A DNA stretch of 55,927 nt from Tabrizicola flagellatus (GTDB lineage Bacteria > Pseudomonadota > Alphaproteobacteria > Rhodobacterales > Rhodobacteraceae), in the NCBI RefSeq assembly GCF_008271465.1, contig NZ_VMDU01000018.1, positions 1 through 55,927 of the forward strand, in the 5' to 3' direction. The notes beneath the pieces are model-generated. The model ran no database searches and was not told where the DNA came from. It saw only the letters and a program-made list of their open reading frames with translations. This document shows positions 42,725-51,063 of this stretch, piece after piece (the stretch's first letter is position 1; every line of letters begins with the position of its first letter). The position numbers were made by a program, and so were the translations under genes.

Positions 42725-42740
42725 TTAGAATCATTCCAGA
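42725..42740 (+). promoter_or_regulatory. Irr-type iron control element (ICE box) before mbfA
   Basis: TTAGAATCATTCCAGA, close to the alphaproteobacterial ICE consensus TTTAGAANNNTTCTAAA with two mismatches in the right half. It ends 12 nt upstream of the mbfA ATG. Irr repression of mbfA is known in other Alphaproteobacteria; here it is a sequence prediction. Confidence 0.65.
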
Positions 42741-42752
42741 CTGGGTGCCTCG

Positions 42753-43730
42753 ATGCTGTCCTCACTGACCTTCCGCCGCCGTTTCTCCGACCTCTCGGAA
42801 CAGGAGGTGCTGGCCTTGGCGATCTCGTCCGAAGAGGACGACGCCCGCATCTACCGCAGCTTCGCCGAAAGGCTGCGCGCCGACTACCCCGCCTCGGCGG
42901 CGGTATTCGAGGGCATGGCGGTCGAGGAGGACGGCCATCGCCAGCGCCTGATCGACCTGCACCGTGCGCGCTTCGGCGAGGTGATCCCGCTGATCCGGCG
43001 CGAACATGTCGCGGGCTTCTACGCCCGCCGCCCGGTCTGGTTGTCGCAGACACTGTCGCTCGAGACGATGCGCGGCGAGGCGGCGGCGATGGAGAAGGTG
43101 GCACATGACTTCTATCTGCGCGCCGCGGCCCGCACCCAGGATGCGGCGACCCGCAAGCTTCTGGGTGACCTGGCGTCGGCCGAGGCAAGCCACGAAAGCC
43201 ATGCCCATCACCTGGAAGACACCCACCTGCCGGAGGACACCCGCAGCGAAGAGGACCGGACCGCCCGGCGCCAGTTCATCCTGACCTGGGTGCAGCCGGG
43301 GCTTGCGGGGCTTATGGACGGGTCGGTCTCGACGCTGGCGCCGATCTTCGCCACGGCCTTTGCCACGCAGGACAGCTGGACGACCTTCCTCGTCGGCTCG
43401 GCCGCCTCGGTCGGAGCCGGGATTTCGATGGGCTTCACCGAGGCCGCGCATGACGACGGCGTGCTGTCGGGCCGAGGCTCGCCGCTGAAGCGCGGGCTTG
43501 CCTCTGGCGTGATGACCACGATCGGCGGCCTTGGGCACGCGCTGCCCTACCTGATCCCGGAGTTCTGGACCGCAACCACCATCGCGATGATCGTGGTCTT
43601 CGTGGAGCTCTGGGCGATCGCCTGGATCCAGAACCGCTACATGGAAACGCCGTTCCTGCGGGCGGCCTTCCAGGTGGTGGTCGGCGGCGCGCTGGTCTTT
43701 GCCGCCGGCGTGCTGATCGGGGGCGGGTGA
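42753..43730 (+). CDS. mbfA: Membrane-bound ferritin-like iron exporter
   Basis: 325 aa. The N-terminal half is a ferritin/rubrerythrin-like domain with di-iron ligand motifs (SSEEDDARIYRSFAE, AVEEDGHRQR, EASHESHAHHLED). The C-terminal half is a VIT1/CCC1-type membrane domain with several helices (TWVQPGLAGLMDGSVSTLAPI through VVVGGALVFAAGVLIG). MbfA proteins export iron and protect against iron and peroxide stress. The ICE-like box just upstream fits iron-dependent derepression. No clear ribosome site precedes the ATG. The stop overlaps the start of the nitroreductase gene. Confidence 0.92.
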   Translation: MLSSLTFRRRFSDLSEQEVLALAISSEEDDARIYRSFAERLRADYPASAAVFEGMAVEEDGHRQRLIDLHRARFGEVIPLIRREHVAGFYARRPVWLSQTLSLETMRGEAAAMEKVAHDFYLRAAARTQDAATRKLLGDLASAEASHESHAHHLEDTHLPEDTRSEEDRTARRQFILTWVQPGLAGLMDGSVSTLAPIFATAFATQDSWTTFLVGSAASVGAGISMGFTEAAHDDGVLSGRGSPLKRGLASGVMTTIGGLGHALPYLIPEFWTATTIAMIVVFVELWAIAWIQNRYMETPFLRAAFQVVVGGALVFAAGVLIGGG

Positions 43731-44425
43731 TGTATCGCAAGGGCGAAGTGACCTACCGCGCCCTGCCGCTGCCCGACCGGGTGCAGATGGACGAGGACCG
43801 GTCGCTCGCGGCCGCGACCGGGTTCCTGGCATACATGCGAAAACGCCATTCGGTGCGCGACTTCTCGACCCGGCCGGTGCCCGAGGCAGTGATCGCCGCC
43901 TGCATCGCGGCGGCCGGCACCGCGCCCTCGGGGGCGAACCACCAGCCCTGGCATTTCGTGGCGATCGGCGATCCGGCGATGAAGGCGCGGATCCGCGCGG
44001 GGGCCGAGGAGGAAGAGCGCGCCTTCTATTCCGGCGGGGCCGGGGACGAATGGCTTGCCGCGCTTGAGCCCATCGGGACCGGCGTGTCGAAACCGCATCT
44101 GACCGATGCGCCATGGCTGATCGTGGTCTTCGCCCAACGCTACGGGCTGACCGAGGACGGGACGCGCTACAAGAACTATTACGTGCCGGAGAGCGTCGGT
44201 ATCGCCACGGGCATCCTTATCACGGCGATCCATCACGCCGGGCTCGTCTGCCTTGAACACACGCCCAACCCGATGAAGTTCCTCGGTCCCCTGTGCGAAA
44301 GGCCCGAGCACGAGAAACCGGTGATGATCCTTCCGGTCGGCTATCCGGCGGACAGCGCCACCGTGCCCGAGGTTGCCAAGCGGAAAAAGCCGCTGGACAG
44401 GATCATGAGCGTCTTTCGCCCCTGA
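43730..44425 (+). CDS. Nitroreductase-family flavoprotein, iodotyrosine deiodinase-like
   Basis: 231 aa. The FMN-binding nitroreductase fold shows RHSVRDFSTRPVPEAVI, GTAPSGANHQPWHF and a C-terminal HTPNPMKFLG...PVGYPADSATVP. These resemble the branch containing iodotyrosine deiodinase and other dehalogenating reductases. The reaction is not assigned. It is translationally coupled to mbfA (TGATG), so a link with iron or oxidative stress is possible. Confidence 0.86.
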   Translation: MYRKGEVTYRALPLPDRVQMDEDRSLAAATGFLAYMRKRHSVRDFSTRPVPEAVIAACIAAAGTAPSGANHQPWHFVAIGDPAMKARIRAGAEEEERAFYSGGAGDEWLAALEPIGTGVSKPHLTDAPWLIVVFAQRYGLTEDGTRYKNYYVPESVGIATGILITAIHHAGLVCLEHTPNPMKFLGPLCERPEHEKPVMILPVGYPADSATVPEVAKRKKPLDRIMSVFRP

Positions 44426-44442
44426 ACGCGGACCCCGTGCCC

Positions 44443-45516
44443 TCAGGCCAGGGCCGCGAACCGGCGCGGCACGACGACGGTCGGTTCCTCCGTCGCTTCG
44501 GGACTGTCGGGCGCGGTATCCTCGGGCGGAGGGATCTCCATGGCGACCGCCTCGGCCATGGGAAGGCTGACGATGGCGGCAACCTCCTCGGGGTGAATGT
44601 CCGGTTCTGGAGAGGGCACCGGGATCGGCAGCAGGCCGGGATCGGCCACGACCTTCGTCAACCCGCGCGGCCGGGCGACCGCGACGGATTCCTGCGGCCG
44701 GTGGCTTGCCCTGGGCCGGGCCGAGGCATCGTTGACCTTGATGATGGTAAAGCTGATGTTGTCCTGGTCGGGATCGTCCAGGCGGTGAATCTCTTCCAGC
44801 AGCCGCTCGGCGATCTCGGTCGAGCGCGACTTGCGATACCGGTTCAGCACCTTCTCGATCTGGGCATTGCTCAGGAATTGCAGGCCGTCGGACGCGCAGA
44901 TGACGATGTCGCCGGCCTTCAGTTCCAGGGGTTCGGACGGGCAGTCCACCTTCGAGATCGCCGAACCCATCAGCACCGACATCAGACAGTTGCGATCGGG
45001 ATGGCAGGCCGCGATCCGGGCGTCCAGCAAACCGGCCTGCACCATGAAGTCGATCTGCGGGGCCATCGAGTGGTCCTCGTTCAGCTGGCGCAACCGGCCG
45101 TCGCGGAACAGGAACAACGGAGAATCGCCAATCGAGATCCACCACAACCGGTTCTCGACCAGGGCCGGCACCACCAGGGTCGCCCCCATGCCTTCGGTCT
45201 CGGGGTGGCTCTCGGCATGGGTGCGCAGGGTCTGGTTGGCAAACTCGGCCACGTTGCGCAGGATCTCGGGGGCCCGCCGCTCGAAGGCATCGACATCGGC
45301 GAAATGGAACTTCAGCTCGGAGTAGACCTCGGTCAGCACGATCTTGGACGCCACGTCCCCGGCCGCATGACCGCCCATGCCATCGGCGAGCACGACGAAA
45401 CCAGCCTCGGCGCCAACCGGGAAATCGGCCGTGATCGCGTCCTCCTGGTAGTCGCGCGCGCCCTGGCTTATGCCCGAGGCGACGTCATAACGCGGTTCAC
45501 GCGATCGCCATATCAT
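44443..45516 (-). CDS. PP2C-family protein phosphatase
   Basis: 357 aa. The PPM catalytic domain fills residues 1-265, with the metal-binding motifs GARDYQEDA, VLADGMGGHAAGD, ICASDGLQFLS and DDPDQDNISF. A Pro/Glu-rich tail of about 90 residues follows, with no membrane helix. It should remove phosphate from Ser/Thr residues set by the kinase encoded two genes upstream. It overlaps the FHA gene by 20 nt and is the last gene of the kinase-FHA-phosphatase operon. Confidence 0.93.
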   Translation of the reverse strand: MIWRSREPRYDVASGISQGARDYQEDAITADFPVGAEAGFVVLADGMGGHAAGDVASKIVLTEVYSELKFHFADVDAFERRAPEILRNVAEFANQTLRTHAESHPETEGMGATLVVPALVENRLWWISIGDSPLFLFRDGRLRQLNEDHSMAPQIDFMVQAGLLDARIAACHPDRNCLMSVLMGSAISKVDCPSEPLELKAGDIVICASDGLQFLSNAQIEKVLNRYRKSRSTEIAERLLEEIHRLDDPDQDNISFTIIKVNDASARPRASHRPQESVAVARPRGLTKVVADPGLLPIPVPSPEPDIHPEEVAAIVSLPMAEAVAMEIPPPEDTAPDSPEATEEPTVVVPRRFAALA

Positions 45517-46330
45517 GCGCGTCTCCCTCTTCCTGGTAGGTGGACCAGTTGAACTCGGGCGTGCAGAGGACCTTCAGAACCAGCGTCGTCTCGCCGATCT
45601 GGATCTCGTCGCCATCCTTGGCCGGTTCGGTCGAAAGGAGCGGGCGGCCGTTCAGCCGCACCAGGTTGGATTTGCCACCATGGCCGATGTGGAATTCGTG
45701 CGTCTTGCCGTCATAGGCGATCGCGGCGTGGTTATGCCGCGAGATCGCCATGTCGCCATAGTCGAGCGACACCGTCTGGTCCGCGCCACGACCGATCTGG
45801 GACACGCCTTCATGCAGGGCGAAGGACGCACCCTTGCCGGGGCCGTCCTTGATCACCAGCCAGCCCGCCGGGAACATCACGTAACCCTTGCCGGGCGCAG
45901 GGGTCGCTTCCGCGATCGGCAGTCCGGCGGGATCCTGGAACATCGGCACCACGGCCGCCGCCTCCGGGTCGAACCCGAGGACGCGCGTCTTTGTGCGGGT
46001 GGGGCGACGCTGCGGGGCCGCTTCGGCCTTCGCGGCCGTGGAGACTTCGTCCTCGATTTCCCAGATGCCGCGTGCGGGGGGCGTCACACCCTCGGGCAGC
46101 GGGGCCTTGGCCTTGACCACGCGGACGGGGCGCGCGACCGACACCGGGGCTTCCGGTTCGGGTTGCGCTGCGGCCGGCTGGGCAGGGGCCGCAGCAGCCA
46201 GTGCCTCGCGCAGGCGCTTCACTTCCAGTTCCGCCAGGGCCGCCATGACCGGATCCGGGCCAGCTTCGACCGTGCCAGGTGCCGACCCCGTATCGTCCGT
46301 TTCACCGAAGATAGAGCGCAGGAACTTCAC
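45497..46330 (-). CDS. FHA-domain phosphothreonine reader
   Basis: 277 aa. A low-complexity Ala/Pro/Arg-rich region (residues 1-150) precedes an FHA domain at about 155-265, with the phosphothreonine-contacting residues in SQIGRGADQTVSL and ISRHNHAAI and the conserved NG of VRLNGRPL. No membrane helix. FHA proteins bind pThr peptides, so this one probably docks autophosphorylated kinase or its substrates. Confidence 0.91.
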   Translation of the reverse strand: MKFLRSIFGETDDTGSAPGTVEAGPDPVMAALAELEVKRLREALAAAAPAQPAAAQPEPEAPVSVARPVRVVKAKAPLPEGVTPPARGIWEIEDEVSTAAKAEAAPQRRPTRTKTRVLGFDPEAAAVVPMFQDPAGLPIAEATPAPGKGYVMFPAGWLVIKDGPGKGASFALHEGVSQIGRGADQTVSLDYGDMAISRHNHAAIAYDGKTHEFHIGHGGKSNLVRLNGRPLLSTEPAKDGDEIQIGETTLVLKVLCTPEFNWSTYQEEGDAHDMAIA

Positions 46331-46369
46331 GATGGTTTCTCCCCGTCCAGATTGTCAATTGCCGCAGGG

Positions 46370-47983
46370 TCAACCGGCCACCCCAAGCCGGAATTCTGCA
46401 TCCACTGTACTTGCACCACGCCGCACGACAAAACCATAAGTTGACACGCCGCGCCCGAACTCGCGCTGAAGTGTGTCGCGCAGGGCGGTGGCGCTGCCCA
46501 GCATCTCGCCGGATGCCGAATAGATCAGCAGCACGTCGCCCGGTTCCAGGGTTGTCTCGGCGCCAGCCGGCACCTCGGCAACCACGGTCTGAGTGCCGGT
46601 CGCGGTATCGACGGCCTCGAACGTCAGACCGTTCGGAAGCCGCAGCATGTTGACCACCGCAAAGGGCTTGACCTCGGGCGTCGCGTCGGTCGCGGTGACG
46701 GTCATCGGCGAGGCCGGCTGGGCAACCGGCGCCTTGCCGGGCGACAGCTGGCCAGTCAGCCCCAGGAGGCCGACTACAATCGCCCCGGCCACGGCCGCCC
46801 CGGCCACGAGCCTGCCCGGCGCGGGCCACCGGGCCTCCGGGCTGCGGCCGCCGGCATCGGCGAGGGGAGGCGCCGGGTCCGCCTCCACGACCGCTGGCTG
46901 CCCGATGGTGACGGTGGCGGTCGCTGGCGCCTCCGGTTCGGTCCGGGGCGCAGCGATCTCGGCCGGGAATCGGGCGACGTCCGGTCGCACGGGCGCAGGC
47001 GCCGCCGGCAGCGCGACAGCAGAGGCGACCGGCTCTTGCACCGCGCCCGCGTCGGTCAGACCCGCCATGGCGCGCCATTCCTCGACCGATTGCAGGCGGT
47101 CGCGCGGGAAAATCGCCATCGCCTTGTCGATCGCGGCCAGGAACGGGGTCGGATAGCCGCGGAACCTGCCTGCCAGCGGCCGCAGGGGATCACCCTCGCG
47201 CCCGGCCAGAGCGGCGAGCCGTTCCTGCGAGGTCTTGGGCGTTTCGCCCGAAATCAGGTGGTAGAAGCTGGCCGCCAGCGCATAGAGATCGCTGCACGGC
47301 GCCTGCTTGCTGCCGACGACGTAGAATTCCTGCGGCGAGTAGCCGTCCTTGACCACGCGCAGCCCGGAAACCGCCCGGCTTTTCCTGGTCACGTCCTTGC
47401 GCGAGGCGCCGAAGTCGATCAGCACCGGCTGGCCCTTGCGCGGGTCCAGAAGCATGTTGTCGGGCGAGATGTCGCGATGCAAAAGCCCCTGGGCATGAAC
47501 GTGGCCGATGGCGTCCAGCATGGTCGCCAGATGGGCGATGATCTCTTTCGGGCGCAGGGGCGGCGCGCTGCCCTCGACCGTCTGCAACAGGTCGTAGCCT
47601 TCGATGTAGTCCATCGCCATGTAGGCGGTCCCGTTGCATTCGAAGACCTGATGGACCTTGACGATGTTCGGATGGTCCAGCTGCGACAGCGTCACGGCTT
47701 CCTGGACGAACTGCCGCACGGCGGTTTGGAAATCATCCTGCTGCGCCCGGGACCGGGCGCCGACCGTCTGGCCGATGCGGCGGCAGAAGGCAGAGGGGAA
47801 ACATTCCTTGATCACCACCGTCCGGTCGAGCGAATCGATGGCCAGGTAAACGATCCCGAAGCCGCCGCTGTTGACGAAGGACTTGATGGTATACTGCCCG
47901 AACAGCAGTTTCGTGCCCGCGGGCAGCTCGTCCGAGCTGGGTCCGGCATCCTCGCGGTCGATCTTCAATGCGGCAGCGGTCAT
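46370..47983 (-). CDS. Membrane Ser/Thr protein kinase, eukaryotic-like
   Basis: 537 aa. The kinase domain (residues ~28-300) keeps the Gly-rich loop NSGGFGIVYLA, the ATP Lys59 (VVIKECFP), the catalytic loop HRDISPDN (169-176), DFGASR (190-195) and the activation segment ending GYSPQEFY. A Pro/Ala linker leads to one membrane helix (about 391-412) and a periplasmic domain of ~125 residues that may sense an envelope signal. The start is ATG 47983. It is the first gene of a kinase-FHA-PP2C operon; the same trio regulates type VI secretion elsewhere, but no secretion genes are visible here. Confidence 0.93.
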   Translation of the reverse strand: MTAAALKIDREDAGPSSDELPAGTKLLFGQYTIKSFVNSGGFGIVYLAIDSLDRTVVIKECFPSAFCRRIGQTVGARSRAQQDDFQTAVRQFVQEAVTLSQLDHPNIVKVHQVFECNGTAYMAMDYIEGYDLLQTVEGSAPPLRPKEIIAHLATMLDAIGHVHAQGLLHRDISPDNMLLDPRKGQPVLIDFGASRKDVTRKSRAVSGLRVVKDGYSPQEFYVVGSKQAPCSDLYALAASFYHLISGETPKTSQERLAALAGREGDPLRPLAGRFRGYPTPFLAAIDKAMAIFPRDRLQSVEEWRAMAGLTDAGAVQEPVASAVALPAAPAPVRPDVARFPAEIAAPRTEPEAPATATVTIGQPAVVEADPAPPLADAGGRSPEARWPAPGRLVAGAAVAGAIVVGLLGLTGQLSPGKAPVAQPASPMTVTATDATPEVKPFAVVNMLRLPNGLTFEAVDTATGTQTVVAEVPAGAETTLEPGDVLLIYSASGEMLGSATALRDTLQREFGRGVSTYGFVVRRGASTVDAEFRLGVAG

Positions 47984-48374
47984 TGCAATTCCCGGTTGAC
48001 CGGACGGCACCCTTCCCCCCGAAGGCCCGCGCGGCATCCTTCAGGACTAGCCAATGAGTTGGGCCAAAACGTGAAGGGATTTCGTTCGTTTCTCGCCACA
48101 ATTGCACAACCTTGAGTGATGGAATCCGATTGCCGTCCCAAAGGACGAGACAACTGCACGCCTATTGGTTGTGGGGATCTCCCGCCGAAACCCAATCTGG
48201 GCTGGCACTTGCGCAACAATCCGTTTCAGCCGTCTTGCCCCGGTTTTGCCACAGAAGGCCCCGATCGGTCGGGAGTCCCTGCCGTCCCGCCCATCTCCGT
48301 CGTCCGAGAGTCCGGCGACCGATTCCCGACCGGATGCCTTGCCCTTTCCGCCCGCGCATGACACCTGTGCGGGC
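47984..48374. other. Divergent intergenic region, kinase/AEC transporter
   Basis: A 391-nt region. No gene is supported; short frames here have no recognisable similarity. It holds a 9-bp inverted repeat CGGTCGGGA/TCCCGACCG at 48266-48274 and 48324-48332, 49 nt apart, upstream of the AEC gene. I cannot place promoters with confidence. Confidence 0.6.
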
Positions 48375-49310
48375 ATGCTGGCGATCCTTCTGAAGACCCT
48401 TCCCTTCTTCGCCGTGATCGGCCTCGGTTACCTGGCCGGCCGCACGCGCTTCTTCTCCGAGGAGGCGACGGCCTACCTGACCCGCTTCGTGTTCTATTTC
48501 GCGCTGTCGGCGATGCTGTTCGGCTTTGCCGCCAACCTGGACGTGGCGGCGATCTTCTCCTGGACCTTCGTCTTCGCCTATCTGCTGGCGACCTCTGCCG
48601 TCTGGCTGATCGTCGCCGGCGTGGCCCTTGCGCGCCGAACCAGCCCCGAGGAAGCGGTTTTCGAGGCGCATACCGGGGTCATCGGCAATGTGGGCTTCCT
48701 GGGCATCCCGATGCTGGCGCTCCTCCTCGGACCGCAGGCGGTGGGGCCGGTGCTGCTGGTGCTGGCGGTGGACCTGATCGTGTTCTCCTCGATCCTGACC
48801 ATGGCGATCACCGGCCTGCGGGCGGGCCGGGTCAGCGCTCAGACCTTCGGCATCCTCGCCACGGGCCTGGCGAAGAACCCGATGATCGTCTCGGTCGTCC
48901 TCGGCATCGGCTGGGGCGCGACGGGCCTCGCGCTGCCCGGGCCGGTGAACGAGTTCCTGACGCTGCTCGGCGCCGCCGCCACGCCCTGCGCGCTGTTCGC
49001 CATCGGTGCCTCGCTGGCAGGGCGGTCGGCGGAACGGGTCGAGGTCGCGGCCTGGCTGTCCTTTGCCAAGCTTTTCCTGCATCCCGCCGCCGTGGCGGGG
49101 GCCTGCTGGCTACTGGGAGTGACCGGCTATCAGGCCGGCGTCATGATCGCCGCCGCCGCCCTGCCGGTCGCGGGCAACGTGTTCATCCTGGCGCAGCACT
49201 ACCGCGTCGCGCCGCAACGGGTTTCCACCGCGATCCTTCTGTCCACCGCGGCCTCGGTGCTGACGGTGACGGCGGTGATCGCCCTACTCAGCCAGGGAGG
49301 CTACATATGA
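48375..49310 (+). CDS. AEC-family (auxin efflux carrier-type) transporter
   Basis: 311 aa with about ten membrane helices. The N-terminal LKTLPFFAVIGLGYLAGRTRFFSEEA and the duplicated five-helix halves with GVIGNVGFLGIPM and a second AGNVFILA-type crossover are typical. AEC proteins export organic acids or amino acids; the substrate is unknown. The start at 48375 (MLAILLKTL) was chosen over upstream in-frame starts that precede low-similarity sequence. It overlaps fghA by ATGA. Confidence 0.89.
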   Translation: MLAILLKTLPFFAVIGLGYLAGRTRFFSEEATAYLTRFVFYFALSAMLFGFAANLDVAAIFSWTFVFAYLLATSAVWLIVAGVALARRTSPEEAVFEAHTGVIGNVGFLGIPMLALLLGPQAVGPVLLVLAVDLIVFSSILTMAITGLRAGRVSAQTFGILATGLAKNPMIVSVVLGIGWGATGLALPGPVNEFLTLLGAAATPCALFAIGASLAGRSAERVEVAAWLSFAKLFLHPAAVAGACWLLGVTGYQAGVMIAAAALPVAGNVFILAQHYRVAPQRVSTAILLSTAASVLTVTAVIALLSQGGYI

Positions 49311-50137
49311 AGACCATCTCGGAAAACCGGGCCTTCGGCGGGGTTCAGGGCGTTTACAGCCACCCCTCGCTCGCCTGCGCCTGCGACATGACCTTCGGGC
49401 TGTTCCTGCCCGCCCAGGCCGAGGACGGGCCGGTGCCTTTGCTCTGGTTCCTCTCGGGCCTGACCTGCACGCACGAGAACGCGATGATCAAGGCCGGCGC
49501 GCAGCGCTGGGCGGCCGAGGCGGGCATCGCGCTGATCTTCCCCGACACCTCGCCGCGCGGCGCGGGCGTGGCCGACGACCCCGACTTCGCGCTGGGGCAG
49601 GGGGCGGGCTTCTACGTCAATGCGACCCAGGCCCCCTGGGCCCCGCATTTCAGGATGTGGGACTATGTGACCGAAGAGCTGCCGCGCCTTCTGTTCAACG
49701 CCTTTCCCCTGGCCGAGGAGGCGCAGGCCATCACCGGCCATTCCATGGGCGGCCACGGCGCGCTGACCATCGCGATGAGCTTTCCGGGCCGCTTCAAATC
49801 GGTCTCGGCCTTCGCCCCGATCTGCAACCCGACGGCGAGCGATTGGGGTCGTCCGCAACTTTCCGCCTATCTCGGCCCGGACGAGTCGTCCTGGGCGGCG
49901 CATGATGCCACCCTGCTGATGCGGCGCCGGGGGTTCGATGGGCCGATTCTGGTGGACCAGGGGACCTCCGACCAGTTCCTCGACAAGCTCCGCCCCGAGG
50001 CGTTGGCCGAAGCGATGGCCGCGGTGCGTCAGGGGGGGACGTTCCGGATGCAGAAGGGCTATGACCACAGTTACTTCTTCGTATCGACCTTCATGGAGGA
50101 CCATGTGTCCTTCCACGCCCAGGCTTTCCTGGCTTAG
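49307..50137 (+). CDS. fghA: S-formylglutathione hydrolase
   Basis: 276 aa, an esterase-D-type alpha/beta hydrolase. It hydrolyses S-formylglutathione to formate and glutathione in formaldehyde detoxification. The nucleophile elbow is GHSMGGHGAL near residue 147, with the Asp in LVDQGTSDQFL and His in KGYDHSYFF completing the triad; FLSGLTCTHEN is the oxyanion loop. The glutathione-dependent formaldehyde dehydrogenase often found beside it is not in the window. Confidence 0.95.
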   Translation: MKTISENRAFGGVQGVYSHPSLACACDMTFGLFLPAQAEDGPVPLLWFLSGLTCTHENAMIKAGAQRWAAEAGIALIFPDTSPRGAGVADDPDFALGQGAGFYVNATQAPWAPHFRMWDYVTEELPRLLFNAFPLAEEAQAITGHSMGGHGALTIAMSFPGRFKSVSAFAPICNPTASDWGRPQLSAYLGPDESSWAAHDATLLMRRRGFDGPILVDQGTSDQFLDKLRPEALAEAMAAVRQGGTFRMQKGYDHSYFFVSTFMEDHVSFHAQAFLA

Positions 50138-50600
50138 CGCGCTTTTCCTGTCGCTGTCGGTGGCGCTTGCCGCACCGGTCGCGGCCGGCCCTGCCGAAAG
50201 CGTGCTGTCGGCGGTGAACGCGGCCCGGGCCAAGGCCGGCTGCGCGCCATTGCGGGCGAATCCCAAGCTGATGGCGGCCGCCCGGTCACATGCCCGCGCC
50301 ATGGCGGAACAGAACTTCTTCGGCCATGCCGGCAAGGACGGCAGCCGCTTTTCCAGCCGGATCAAGCGGCAGGGCTACGACTATCGCACGGCGGCCGAGA
50401 ACATCGCGGCCGGGCAGAAATCGGCAACCGAGGTGGTGCGCAGCTGGCTGAACAGCGCCGGACACCGCCGCAACATGCTGAACTGCGCCATGCGGGACAC
50501 CGGGATCGCGCTGGTCTATCAGCCGGACGACCGCCCCATCCGCGGCAACCGTGCGCCCTTGCGCTATTACTGGGTCCAGGTCTTCGCCGCGCCCGGCTGA
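50103..50600 (+). CDS. Secreted CAP/SCP-domain protein
   Basis: 165 aa with a signal peptide (RLSWLSALFLSLSVALAAPVAAG). The CAP (SCP/PR-1) fold shows the conserved His residues in ARSHARAMAEQNFFGHAG, the Glu in AENIAAG and the His in SAGHRRNML. Bacterial CAP proteins are secreted; roles are mostly unknown. The start ATG 50103 overlaps the end of fghA by 35 nt. Confidence 0.87.
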   Translation: MCPSTPRLSWLSALFLSLSVALAAPVAAGPAESVLSAVNAARAKAGCAPLRANPKLMAAARSHARAMAEQNFFGHAGKDGSRFSSRIKRQGYDYRTAAENIAAGQKSATEVVRSWLNSAGHRRNMLNCAMRDTGIALVYQPDDRPIRGNRAPLRYYWVQVFAAPG

Positions 50601-50681
50601 GCCGCCGTGCCTCCTGGACCGGCTTGTGCGGTGGCCGCGCTTGTGGTCAGGTGCGCGCAGCAGACGGACTGGGGAAATCGG

Positions 50682-50990
50682 ATGAAGAATCTCGTTCTTG
50701 CCATCGTCGTGGCGTCGCTGGCCATTCTGGGGTTCTACGCCTACCAGTCCAGCCAGAAGGTCGCCGCGCTTCAGGCCGAGGTCCAGGCCAAGGAAGCGGC
50801 CCTCGTCACCAAGGAGGCCGAGAAGGACGCGCTGGAGAAGCAGCTGGCCGAGCTTCAGACCCAGGTTGACAAGCTGGGCGCGGACCTCGAGGCGGCGACC
50901 GCCGCCGCTGCCGCCGCCACCGCGACTCCGGCCCCTGCCACCGAAGCCCCGGCCGAGCCCGCCCCCGAGGCCCCGGCAACCAATCCCTGA
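50682..50990 (+). CDS. Small membrane-anchored coiled-coil protein
   Basis: 102 aa. One N-terminal membrane helix (LVLAIVVASLAILGFYAY) is followed by a coiled coil of about 50 residues (VAALQAEVQAKEAALVTKEAEK...QVDKLGADLEA) and an Ala/Pro-rich tail. No family recognised. A GGGGAAA ribosome site precedes the ATG. Confidence 0.75.
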   Translation: MKNLVLAIVVASLAILGFYAYQSSQKVAALQAEVQAKEAALVTKEAEKDALEKQLAELQTQVDKLGADLEAATAAAAAATATPAPATEAPAEPAPEAPATNP

Positions 50991-51063
50991 TCCGGGTCTG
51001 CCCGCGTCACCCGATGTCGCGGGCGGAACAGACGGAACCGGGGGGCGGGGCTTCCCTGCCGCA

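Noticed and set aside
44443-47983. Part of a type VI secretion locus
   Set aside because: The kinase-FHA-phosphatase trio fits, but no tss, vgrG, hcp or clpV gene flanks it; neighbours are mbfA, a nitroreductase and an AEC transporter.
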